Below are positions 11,321-21,819 of a stretch of 64,000 nt of DNA, piece by piece. The translations under genes and the position numbers were made by a program. Below the pieces are notes generated by a model that was not told the DNA's origin, searched no databases, and saw only the letters and a program-made list of their open reading frames with translations. This DNA comes from Petrolisthes cinctipes (lineage: Eukaryota; Arthropoda; Malacostraca; Decapoda; Porcellanidae): contig JAWQEG010001451.1 of the NCBI GenBank assembly GCA_033782935.1, forward strand, positions 32,501-96,500. Direction: 5' to 3'. Numbering within the stretch: the stretch's first letter is position 1; every line of letters begins with the position of its first letter.

Positions 11321-11490
11321 TTAAGGGGTAGTATATTTTTGATACATTAGAGCGCCTTGATTCCTGCAAAGTATGCCAGGAAACAGGACCAGGCAAACAT
11401 AGGATACATATTGATGGCCTGTTGTTTGGTATAGTTTGGAGGAATCAGTTGCTCCAGATTTACCAACACCTATACAACCCCCTTACTCAT
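11321..11490. mobile_element. TTAA MITE, arm family C
   Basis: Begins TTAAGGGGTAGTATATTTTTG. The core shows GCGCCTTGATTCCTGCAAAG, GCCAGGAAACAGG, then TAGTTTGGAGGAATCAG and ACCCCCTTA near the right end. Confidence 0.7.
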
Positions 11491-13220
11491 AATAATAGGG
11501 AATCATGTGACCCATTAATTAACTGTGTCATACATTATTTTACCATCCCCCTTTTATAGGTCTATTGCAACGCCTATTGATTCATTGCTGGCGAGGTGAA
11601 ATGTCAAACTATAATGACCCGGACTCGTGTGACCTTTGCTAACCTTACACCGTTCATACAGCTGACACCAACAACACCCCTGAGGCCTCGGATCATAAGG
11701 GTGGTAATGGTAGCCGTGTGTTGTGCTTGTTCATCAAATCGTTTCACTACACTCGATTTTTCCTGTAAACAACCAAAGCCTCCTGGTAGTAATTATATCT
11801 GATATGACGCCCAAAAGAAGTTCAAAGTTATTATTGGATTACTTACTTACATCTTGTATTCCTGTTTGTATTTTATTATTTTTATTATTAATATTATTAT
11901 TATTTGTGAGTATAGGTACGTGGCATGATGCTGTGAAATGTATGTTTTACAATAATCGCTAACAACAGTCGTGGAAGAAGGTGGGGATAGAATAATATTT
12001 CCCTTCTTGCAAAAGGAAGCAATATTAATGATAATCCATAAACTGGCCTCCATTCGTTATGAATAACATTAATCTCATTCGTATGCCCATACCGTTTGCT
12101 TTTTCGTATTAACCGACACGTGCAACTGACAATACGGCATAGAATTAAACATGAGATTATGGGGCTTACTTCCACTTGATAATTATCATCTTCATAATAA
12201 CAAAGTATCAATACCAGGGAAGCAATTTGTATAGCCAGTGAATGATGTAACTAGAGCCTCAGTGGATGGAATGTTGGATGGGAGTGTAGTGTAACCGAGT
12301 GTTTATGACCGACTAGGCTAGCTGTCACTGCCTAGTCACGCGCCGTTAACGAATACAGTAAATAGTACATGTCACTGGATTAGGACTCATATAATTTATA
12401 CACTTCTCGGAAAGATTATAATTACCGGTATGAATAAACATGTACGATTTACAAAGATTTTTATTATGGTTAAGGGACTTTGCTTACTGTATCTTCTTCA
12501 CTTTTTAATTATGGGCTGTTGGCAGAATTAGGAAGTTAGCCATTAGTATTTCTACCAAGTGTTCCCAGTATATAATTATAATTTTGGTGTTTTGACATTC
12601 CTATATGATCTGTTGTTCAAAATAATAACTCGAGTTCATTTGTAAAGAAATGAAGGGGGGGGGGGGCAATAACAAGAATACAAAAGAAATATACAAAACT
12701 ATACAACAAATTATACAAATAGAAGATGAGTTGCATAGAAACGAACGGGGTTGGGGTGGGGGGGGGGCAATGACAAGAGTACAAAAATTTATACAAACAT
12801 AAAGAAAATAGAAATGCAGTGCTACCATCATCATATTCTTTTGATCTCATAGGACTGTTTGGTAACTCGAGAGCCTGATACGTTCTGTACGTGCCATTGC
12901 AGTTAGGGTAAGGATTAAGAAAATATTAAATTATATTCCTCAATATTTTAGTACCTTCATATTGGTTCACCGAAAAATAAAATCAAATATATTTAATTAA
13001 TGCTGTTATCTCCATTCCCTAATAGGTTTTAGTGAAAGTATTATTTGATATACGTAATGATATGATGAGCCTAACTGCGTGTTGTTAATATGGTGGGTTT
13101 GTTTAGTAGAACTGCATGAAGAGGAAATGACATCACGAAATATATATGCCACAACGGAAGTGAGACGTGTTTGGAGCACAGAGAAAGTGATATTATTGTC
13201 AACCAGTAATCAAAGCCTGA
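11491..13220. other. No gene seen; G-run duplication inside
   Basis: Mostly AT-rich unique sequence. At about 12653-12786 a segment with a poly(G) run followed by CAATAACAAGAATACAAAA occurs twice, about 110 bp apart. G-runs this long in AT-rich DNA are notable but non-coding. Confidence 0.5.
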
Positions 13221-13229
13221 TAACTTGTT

Positions 13230-13500
13230 GCATATTCTCCAAACTACCACCAGGCCAGCTGACTATTTACTCATTTTGGTGAGGTGGAAATAATTCTATA
13301 CTTTAGCAGTTAAACGTTCTAACTTGCATATTCTCCAGACTATTTATACTTTTTGGTGTGGTGGAAATAATTCTATACTTTAGCAGTTAAACGTCCTAAC
13401 TTGCATATTCTCCAGACTACCACAAGGCCAGACTACATATTATTGTGTGTGTGTGGCGGAAATATACAATTTTAATTCAGCAGTTAAACACTCAAATAGA
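13230..13500. repeat. Tandem duplication, about 85-bp unit, three copies
   Basis: The unit contains CATATTCTCCAGACTA and GTGGAAATAATTCTATACTTT then AGCAGTTAAACG. Two units are nearly identical and the third is diverged. Confidence 0.75.
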
Positions 13501-14302
13501 ATTAACCCCAAAAAAACCGCTTCCATTGTATCCTAAACATTGATAACACTACGACCTTGTATATGGCAAAGTATTGATGTGTGTTTACATGTGTGGCTTC
13601 TACAGGGAAAATTATACCAAGTGAACCTCCCGTCATACTACCTGGGTGTTACCGATCCGACACTATTGTTTACACTTACTCATAGCATGTAGCAAGTTAA
13701 ATATGCGGATTCTCAGCAAAAAAAAAAAAAAAAAAAAAGGACCTCTCGGACTGATAGGCTACTGTACTGTATATACCGCTTTACTCACCATACACTACTG
13801 GCACACCAAAACAACACAACATTTCCAGTATATAATGTGCTGGTTAAAAGGTTTACATGCACTTACGTGAGAAGTTACAGAGTCCTACAACACCACAAGG
13901 AGACGTGGCAAGGTTAGCTCTGCTCGGTAGTCAGGTGTCTGGAAGTGTTGTGTCTACAGGAGGAAAAAACATCTCTCTATCCTGATAACCATTTTTACTT
14001 GGACTTTCCTTGAGTTGCAGATGTTGAGCTCTCTTCAGATATGATATTCCTTTTTGGGAAAGTTTATTTAAGATGGTAACATGCATACACAACTTATGCT
14101 CCTTCAAAAGCAATGTTTCTGGGCATCCCGAACGAAATTGGACATGATTTTGGACCTTTCTCACTTTGATTTCAGAGATGGGCACATTGAGCGGTCTCAT
14201 AGCCTTTTAGTCCTTATCTTTCTCAATATAGAAAAAAAAAACTTGCATCCACCCTCTCAGCATTTTATCATCATTCCAAAATCATAAGGTTCCACAATGT
14301 TT
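13501..14302. other. No gene seen
   Basis: Poly(A) at 13719-13738. No exon or repeat family recognised. Confidence 0.5.
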
Positions 14303-14485
14303 TTAAGGAGAGAGAGAATCTTTTGTTGGTGAATTGGAAGGTCTGTAGCCTATACATATTCCTCCAAACAATACCTCGAAACGGAATCCTTACTAGTACC
14401 ATTAAGGTCGTCTGTTCCGTGGTATAGGCCTAGTTAAGAGGAATCACAGACCTTCCAATTCACCAACAAGAATATCTCCACTTAA
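14303..14485. mobile_element. TTAA MITE, arm family B
   Basis: Outer arms GTTGGTGAATTGGAAGGTCT and AGACCTTCCAATTCACCAAC are perfect complements. TTAA lies at both ends and the shared core is present (ATTCCTCCAAAC, TCGAAACGG, TCCGTGG, GAGGAATC). Confidence 0.88.
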
Positions 14486-14572
14486 TATGAGTCCAGGGTC
14501 GTCACTTTGTTGCCTGTACGTGTTTAGAGCAGTCATAGACCTCGTAAACATCCATCTAGGTATTCTAGGATT

Positions 14573-14730
14573 TTAAGGGAGCCTGTGATGTAGTCATATA
14601 ATTGGAGATAAAGGAGTCCTTCAAATATTGCCACGAAACAACACTTGTATGGAAGGAGCTTGTTTCGGAACATGGTCAGGAGAAATCAGCAGAAGCCCCC
14701 AATTTTCATACACGATCACAGGGTCTTTAA
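14573..14730. mobile_element. TTAA MITE, arm family A
   Basis: TTAA at both ends. GCCTGTGATGTAGTCATATA at the left, ACACGATCACAGGGTCTTTAA at the right, with the shared core between. Confidence 0.82.
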
Positions 14731-15232
14731 AAATTATTTCAATTACCACATGAACCAAATTTATGATGACACAAGTTTACTAATTTTAGACAATTTTATT
14801 TAGCACTGAGGGAAAACGGCCGTACCAAGACAAAACTACTGTACTGTTCTTAACTTACATAGTCTTATTAATTAAGTAGATTATAATATATATGATCTGA
14901 GAAATGTAAAAGGAAAAAGTATAAGAATGTAACAAATGCGATAAACTTAGCTCGAGACATGAAACACAAAGTAAAGAGAAACAGTTGATATAAGTTGACT
15001 AAATGGATGTAACCTACTGTAGCCTACTGTATATTATATAGTCGAGGTCTCATGAAAGGTTTGCTCCTCTCATATTGTGGCAAACTTTGAGAATGATGCT
15101 GCAATGAATGAGACGTGACGAAAATGACGATCAGAAGAGACAATCTGGTCACATTCACGACAACATTATTATTCTCAAAGTTTATCCTTGTATTGTACCA
15201 GAGAGGCAACAGAAGTTCAGATCGCGGATGTA

Positions 15233-15445
15233 CAGCCACAATTAAATATCCACCGACACTTTCCTTCCAACGTAGTAAATATCTTGGTAATAAAGAACAA
15301 CACGTGTATGATTTTGCAGCACCTCATAATAATAATAATCGAGAGGGTTGATTTGGCGTAAAGTGTTGCATGATTATATTTTGATAAGATACTGATTTAT
15401 TTGCACGATGGAAGGAAAGTGTCGGTGGTAATTTGATTGTGGCTG
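15233..15445. mobile_element. TA-flanked MITE (CAGCCACAATT family)
   Basis: Inverted arms of about 45 bp: left CAGCCACAATTAAATATCC and CCGACACTTTCCTTCCAACG; right CGATGGAAGGAAAGTGTCGG and GATTGTGGCTG. TA on both sides. No ORF. Confidence 0.85.
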
Positions 15446-15639
15446 TACTGTAAGAGTATTATTATTATTACTACTGTAGTTGCACATTGCTGACGTGCCT
15501 ACTGCTATCGACATTTATCATTCAATATTCACTGTCTTATCATTTCTTATCGCCACCGCTCAGCTGAATATGAACTGATAGTGTGACTTCATATTTTTTA
15601 ATAATTGCCTTTATGGGTTAATGGAATATAAGGAAGAAG

Positions 15640-16015
15640 AGATGATAAGATATAAGGTGAGCATGGATGATAGGGGAATATAAGGATGAGATCATAATGT
15701 ATAAGGTAATGGAATATAAGGAAGAGATCATAATGTATAAGGTATAGATCATAATGTATAAGGTAATGGAATATAAGGTATAGATCATAATGTATAAGTT
15801 AATGGAATATAAGGAAGAGATCAATAATGTATAAGGTAATGGAATATAAGGAAGAGATCAATAATGTATAAGGTAATGGAATATAAGGAAGAAATCAATA
15901 ATGTGTAAGGTAATGGAATATAAGGAAGAGATCAATAATGTATAAGGTAATAGAATATAAGGAAGAGATCAATAATATATAAGGTAATAGAATATAAGGA
16001 AGAGATCAATAATGT
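15640..16015. repeat. 37-bp minisatellite
   Basis: About ten units built from AATGTATAAGGTAATGGAAT and ATAAGGAAGAGATCAAT. Early units are rearranged and late ones regular, which suggests recent expansion at the right end. Confidence 0.85.
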
Positions 16016-16416
16016 TTAATTTGACCAAGAGAAAAAGGACACACATTATATTTTATTGTTGGTGTCGAGAATGGGACTTGTACTCTTATTAATTCGTATA
16101 TAATAGAGAAATTCAGAAATATACTTGTGGGCTAAAACTTACAAAAAAAAAAAAAAATAAAAAAAAAAATAAAAATAAAAATAATAATAATGTCATTTTT
16201 TCTTCACTCTTTCTTGTGTGTTGTTTGTTTGTTTGTTTGTTTATTTGTTTGTTCCAGTCTTCGGTTATAAAAGAATATTGCAACACATAATAGCATCATA
16301 AACTCTTGTATTTAAAATCTAACCTTTCAGCTGATTAATGAATAAATCTATATAATCTAGCCTATACCTCAAACAACTACACTATCAATTCTTTCTATTA
16401 AACTTTCCTAACAAGT

Positions 16417-16584
16417 TTAATTGAGGAACCTGTGATTGTGTATGAAAATTATTGGATGCTTCTGATCCCACCTGAACATGCCACGAAACAAACTCCTTCC
16501 ATATAGGTGGTGTTTTTCGTGGCAATATTTGAAGGACTCGTTTACCTCCAATTTTCTTACTACATCACATGCAGGGTCCGTTAG
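16417..16584. mobile_element. TTAA MITE, arm family A
   Basis: Left end TTAATTGAGGAACCTGTGAT, right end CTACATCACATGCAGGGTCC. The core has CACGAAACAAACTCCTTCC and the complement with TTTCGTGGCAATATTTG. Confidence 0.78.
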
Positions 16585-16639
16585 CATGCAGTAATCTCAT
16601 AGGGGTATATTAATTATAGGCTGCGGTGATGTGGGCAGT

Positions 16640-16800
16640 ACTTTGATTAATTATTTAAGGGTTTGGACGCCCCTACGGACCCGTGCCACGTATACTGTCC
16701 CCTTCAGCTCTTCAACTGTCTCTCCTTTCCTTCTGTTATTCCTTCGTGCTTGCTCTCCCTCTGCTCTATCTCCTTCTCTTCTTCTTCTTCTTCTTCTTTG
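16640..16800 (+). repeat. Dispersed repeat with GGGTTTGGACGCCCC block
   Basis: Contains AAGGGTTTGGACGCCCCTAC, then GTCCCCTTCAGCTCTTCAAC and CTTTCCTTCTGTTATTCCTT. The same order of blocks occurs inverted at 56120-56280 and, more diverged, at 49198-49310. The nature of the family (SINE or LINE piece) is unknown. Confidence 0.6.
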
Positions 16801-16810
16801 CTATAATGTT

Positions 16811-17032
16811 CACTCGAGCTCGTTAATTTCGCGACCACGTCCCCAAATGTTTATGTCATCTGAGCTGGTAACACTGTGTGGGGAAGGTGTCATTGTAGGT
16901 GAAAGATTGTATCATGTAACTCTACTACTATGTTCCACCTATACTCTGATTCCTCCCCATATAAATGTTACCAGCTCAAATGGCATAAATATCTAAGTAC
17001 AGTACGTGGTCGCGAATTTACGAGCTCGGGTG
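16811..17032. mobile_element. TA-flanked MITE with long arms (CACYCGAGCTCG family)
   Basis: Outer arms CACTCGAGCTCGTTAATTTC ... GAATTTACGAGCTCGGGTG, then GCGACCACGT and its complement, then CTGAGCTGGTAACA and TGTTACCAGCTCA. Arms extend about 70 bp, so the element can fold into one long hairpin. Confidence 0.8.
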
Positions 17033-17160
17033 TACATACATGCGGTTTTCATCCTTCCTCTTCAGTTCAGTAATTAACATATACAGTAAGTACACAATAA
17101 TCTAGTCCTTGTAACATCACCGTAGACGACACACATAATGTAAGGTATAAAAACGTGGGT

Positions 17161-17162
<2 letters not shown>

Positions 17163-17224
<62 letters not shown>
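17163..17224. repeat. (CT)n microsatellite
   Basis: About 31 perfect CT units. Confidence 0.95.
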
Positions 17225-17228
<4 letters not shown>

Positions 17229-17301
17229 TGCTCCGGAAACAGTTTATTTTGCTCTGTAGCTTTTATCTAACATTGTGCGTGTTAGACTTTCTCGGTGTGT
17301 A

Positions 17302-17456
17302 CAGTCACGAGCACTAATAAACATACAGATTTGGTTGAAGCTTTGAACAGTCCAATTCACCAACGAAGTAATTCCAATGGAGATATTACGGTGCATTAAT
17401 TACTGTCTCTATAGGTATTCGAAGCACACCTGAATACTTATTAGTGCTCGTGACTG
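17302..17456. mobile_element. TA-flanked MITE (CAGTCACGAGC family), copy 2
   Basis: Near-identical to 6150-6308, including the internal GGTTGAAGCTTTGAACAGTC, with small deletions. TA at both sides; a (CATA)n tract starts at the right target site. Confidence 0.92.
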
Positions 17457-17881
17457 TACATACATACATACATACATACTCGCTGAAATTGATGTATATG
17501 TAGTTCTCTTAACTGGTGTTCTTATACCTTATAGTAAACGTCAAATAATTTCTACACACATACCCAGTCCATATTTCACCCTCATTCTAAAAATAAATAA
17601 AATGTAAATTATAAGCCTTCCTGTTTTTTGGTCCACCATACTTTAATTATCTTTTGTTTTTCATAGTGCCCAATTACCAAAATATGAAGTTCCATCAAAA
17701 TTTGTCTGTATAGATTTTTTTAGATATCGTGTTCACTGCCCAACACACAAAAACAAACCGACACACAAACATGAGTGATTACAATAGCCAGGCGTAAACT
17801 CCGTCTGGGAAGGGAATACGTCAACTGAAATAATTATGTTCATTGGTTTTATGGTGATGGAAACAAACAGCAACAGAGACC

Positions 17882-18046
17882 TTAAGGGGAGATTCTCTTG
17901 TTGGTGAATTGGAAGGTCTCTGATTCCTCCAAACTAATCCATGAAACAGTTCCCCCATTAGTAACATTAAGGTCGTCTGTTTCGTGGCATAGTTTGGAGG
18001 AATTAGTAGTCTTCTAATTTATACTAAAAAGAGAATCTCCCCTTAA
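17882..18046. mobile_element. TTAA MITE, arm family B (most intact copy)
   Basis: TTAAGGGGAGATTCTCTTG at the left and AAGAGAATCTCCCCTTAA at the right. The core has GATTCCTCCAAACTAATCC, ATGAAACAG, CTGTTTCGTGGCATAGTTTG and GGAGGAATTAG. Confidence 0.9.
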
Positions 18047-18225
18047 AGGAGATATAGTACAGTGTTGGTGGTGGTGGTAAATCTGGAGTAACTGAGTCCT
18101 CCAAACTATTCTAGGCAACAGGGCACCATTGTTTTTATTAATCTGGTCCTGTTTCCTGGCATACTTTGGATGAATCAAGGCGCTCCAATGTACCAATAGT
18201 GCACTATACCCAAATAAATAATTAA
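18043..18225. mobile_element. TTAA MITE, arm family C, abutting family B
   Basis: Begins at the TTAA that ends the previous element and ends at TTAA 18222-18225. Family C core: GAGTCCTCCAAACTATTC, GGCAACAGGGCACC, CTGGTCCTGTTTCCTGGCAT, ATCAAGGCGCTCC. Confidence 0.75.
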
Positions 18226-18653
18226 CTGGAGGAGTGAGGGAAAATAGATACCCACATCCCTTGACCTTATGCTTTAGATAACGGGGGTTTTCTCGTTAGT
18301 ATTGTTTATCATGTGACGTCAATTAAACCAACTATAATATTCAAGGTTCCAGACGTTGTAAGAGAGTTTTGTGAGGTACTTTTTGTGCTTGTGAACCTCT
18401 GAGAACATCTTCATGACAAACCATATCGTTAGGTGTTCGAGAGAAAAATACATGATTCATAACACCCTTTGACCATCTTGGAATATCTGCAGTAAACATT
18501 TTTCCTTCCCGAGCACAGACACACACAGCTTTCGAACTGACATCCTGCTGCAAAGATATCGACTACAACAACAACTGGGTATACTTTGACATCATACATT
18601 CGTTTCACTCCTACATGCTTAATTTATTTAGGTAACTTATTGTGCAGTACTCC

Positions 18654-18783
18654 TTAAGGACCCTCTGATCGTGTATGAGAACTGATGGCTTCTGATTTCT
18701 CCTGACTGCCACGAAACAAACTTCTTCCATATAGGTGGTGTTTCGTGGTAATATTTGGAGGACTCGTTTACAGGGTCCTTTAA
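18654..18783. mobile_element. TTAA MITE, arm family A (shortened right arm)
   Basis: TTAAGGACCCTCTGATCGTG at the left; the right end jumps from GAGGACTCGTTTA to CAGGGTCCTTTAA, losing about 30 bp of the arm. Core intact. Confidence 0.82.
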
Positions 18784-19677
18784 TGAACAGCTGGGGATCA
18801 TATTTAATCATTGCCAATTACCAACAATGATAAATAGGTTACATTAGCTTATACTGCCCACGTGTGTTTGGACACGTATTTGTGCTGATACATGCAGAAT
18901 CCTTCATAACAATATGGGTTGACTTATGATCAGCTATATACTGTATGCATACACAAAAAATCGTAAGTGATGTAAGCATAACAAACCAGCAAATATGATA
19001 GCCAAGGTGTGTTAACTTTTGTTGGTGACTGTGAAGTAGAAAAGTATGATAAATGCAGCAAATTATATAACAAGCAAGGAGTGTGTATGAATGTCTGCTG
19101 CTTGGTGCATGACTGTGCCTGGAATATTACACATGATACAGAGGCCTACATACCAATAAGACGAGTCACCTATGATGAGTGTAGCGATATTATAGTTTTA
19201 GTATTTCTGCCTTTCTCAGTTTGATGATAATATAAACCATGTTGAGACCCCACGAATACGGGTGTGGTTTGAGTTACATCCCGGGTACAGGATGTGTGTG
19301 TGTGTGTGTGTGTGTGTGGAGGGAGGGAGGGAGGTCTAGGTGTGGCTGTGTCCCACCCACCTGCTAGAATCACCTGCTGTCTGCCTGGGCGTTGTCCTTC
19401 CTCTCTCAGCCCACCACGGCAGCACACTTGTCAAGGTCACCATCCCCCACCTTGTCTTTACTTTGTATGTCTTGATTCTGTATGTATATGGAGGGAAGGT
19501 TAGAGTGGGTGGGTATGAGGATGTTAATTGAGTAAAAGATGAAAACTACTTGACGAGATAAGACCCTTGCAGTCAAATAAGAGATAGAGACAGAGAGGAC
19601 GGACAGTAAACATGAAGGAAAAAATAGTACAGCAGGGACAGTTGAAGAGAGGAAATGGATTGGCTCCAACTGATGTA

Positions 19678-19840
19678 CAGTCGGCAGCAAAAGTCCTGTC
19701 GCCCCACTTGTTTCACCAAGACATGCGATGTTCATAGACTCGAGATTATTAGGTGTATAAAACGGGCGTATATCTCGAGTCCATGAACACTGCGTGTCTC
19801 GGTGAAGCAGGTGAGGCGATAGGACTTCTGCCGCCGACTG
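19678..19840. mobile_element. TA-flanked MITE (CAGTCGGCGGC family), copy 1
   Basis: Arms CAGTCGGCAGCAAAAGTCC and GGACTTCTGCCGCCGACTG, then ATGTTCATAGACTCGAGA and its near-complement. TA duplication. A second copy is at 53982-54156. Confidence 0.9.
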
Positions 19841-19844
19841 TACA

Positions 19845-21336
19845 GTTGTACTACCGTTGGTGTTTTCTCTCCAGTTAGTCAATTGCTTCATTTCATCATT
19901 TTCATGTTTCCCCTCTATTGATGTGGAATTAGTGTGAACTGCTGAGTTGACTGAGTGCCAGCTGTTCTAAAGAGAAAACGAACCCTGATAATCTGGATAA
20001 TCTGGACAAACAGAAGAGCATTTCGCAGTGTTATTTTGCATCCATGTTTACCTTGACAAAATGTTACTCATGTAAAATTACATTTAATTATATATTTATG
20101 CTTTGTTTATCGGGATGCATGTTTAGTTGTGTATACGTTTTAGTCAGTATAATTGTGAAATATTGCGGTATATATATACATTGGGGAATAGGCTCTGTGC
20201 ATTATAGTTATTAGGTATTTGACAATTTTATACATTAGAGTATATAGCACTGTCACAAATTATTGGAGACATTTTATAACAGAGCTTAACTGCAGTGTAT
20301 ATTTCCTTTACAATTGCCTTTATAAGTCTGTTGTGAATAAATCTGGTAATTAACCCATTTTACCGGCATACAACATGGTACTAACTAACTGCATCATCCA
20401 GCAGGTTACCACAGTTGCTTCCCCAGGTATGTACCGTCTAGCACCACTGTAGGCTAACCTTTATTGGGTGTAGGGTTGAGTCCACTCCACTCCTGTCAGG
20501 ATTCACTCACAGTCTCACACCCCGGACATTGCTGGCTAACAAAGCTCACAGTCAGGCAGTCGCTAGTGACACCCTGACCCTATAATATTATATGTTCATT
20601 GTTAGTTATCAGTGTGTATATCTATGATACTTTAATTAATAGTTTTATGCATGCCTATGTTTCAATCTGATTACATACACGTATTTAAATTAAAATTATA
20701 CTCTCATTACATTTCAGAATTATAATATCCAAAATTATGTTCTTCTGGTTATGTGTTGCATTGTGTTTAATTATTACTTATTGTATAGTATGTGTTAAAT
20801 TATTGCAAGGAACTTACCTCAGTTATTAGTAATAGGGGGAGCATCTCAGACGAATCCTCGCTATTGACCATCCTTTGTAAAAAAAAATTTTTACTTTTTC
20901 TAACGTGGTGCCGTATGTCAAAGATAAATGAAAGTTTAGAAAGCAGACACAACAGTTTGCTCTTGTTAGTGTCAGCGGCAGATGAAATTCTCTTAATTTG
21001 AGGGGCGTACTCGAGAATATATATTATCTCAGCAAGTGTGCATTATTACTACTTGTATTGTACATACATGCTTGAGAGGACCCTTGAAGCATGGATCTAA
21101 TGTCAGCAGCAAAAAGTTGTGATCATGATGATGCTATTTTGGTATGAACGACTTTGTATACAGCGTATCATTCATGAAAACAACCAACCAAACATTAGTC
21201 AAATTGGAAAATGTGCCGGCAAGCACTTGACCTAGCTTTATGAATGTTCATATTGATATATAGACCAAAATACCATCTGAAATGAAACATCTCAAATTCT
21301 GTGGCATCACATTGTTTACATGTTGGGCCGACAGTT
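19845..21336. other. No gene seen
   Basis: AT-rich sequence. I see no exon, tRNA or repeat family. Confidence 0.5.
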
Positions 21337-21661
21337 CAGCCTTGCCAAGTATGGGAAATATTCTCTAGACATGGAGAATTAGAGATACCAATGGGAATGT
21401 TCAAGAGTAAATGGAGTAATTCTACCAGACGAAATATAAAAAAGAAGGTAAATGTACGACTTTCTTTAAAAGTAAACTGGGAATTATCAAGAAGATGGTA
21501 AATGTGCGACATTCTTTAAGAGTAAACAGGGAATTATCAAGAAGATGGTAAATGTGCGACTATATCTTCAAGAGTAAAAACAAGGAATTTATTTTGAGGT
21601 AAAAAGGGAAATTCTGATGTTGAAGTTGGGGAAATATCGTCAAACAGACCTGGCAACACTG
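21337..21661 (-). mobile_element. MITE with internal tandem triplication, upstream of the drebrin-like gene
   Basis: Ends CAGCCTTGCCAAGT ... ACCTGGCAACACTG form an inverted repeat. Inside, the unit AAGATGGTAAATGTGCGAC plus AGAGTAAACAGGGAATTATC occurs about three times; the homologue at 42653-42885 (opposite strand) has one. The right end lies 75 bp before the ATG of the drebrin-like gene, so it may fall in the promoter or 5' UTR. Confidence 0.78.
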
Positions 21662-21736
21662 GCCGACACTCAGTTGTCCTCAAGTGACGTATGAGGGTGG
21701 ACGTACTACTCCCCTCGCTCACTATTTGCTCTTACA

Positions 21737-21819
21737 ATGTCTCTAGACATAGAAAAACATCGCGATGCCATACTACGGGCCTTTAATGATGTTGTGAGCG
21801 ATAAAAAGTCAACAGATTG
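21737..21819 (+). CDS. Abp1-like exon 1
   Basis: ATG in TTACAATGT; encodes [20 protein letters not shown] and on to DW. The donor is TTG|GTGAGT, splitting the Trp codon after two bases. The transcription start is not visible. The 75 bp upstream contains pyrimidine-rich ACTCCCCTCGCTCACT but no convincing TATA box. Confidence 0.93.

Noticed and set aside
10899..11331. Pro/Cys/Ala-rich ORFs up to 139 codons
   Set aside because: Produced by the CCCTG pentanucleotide array; no start, splice or domain evidence.
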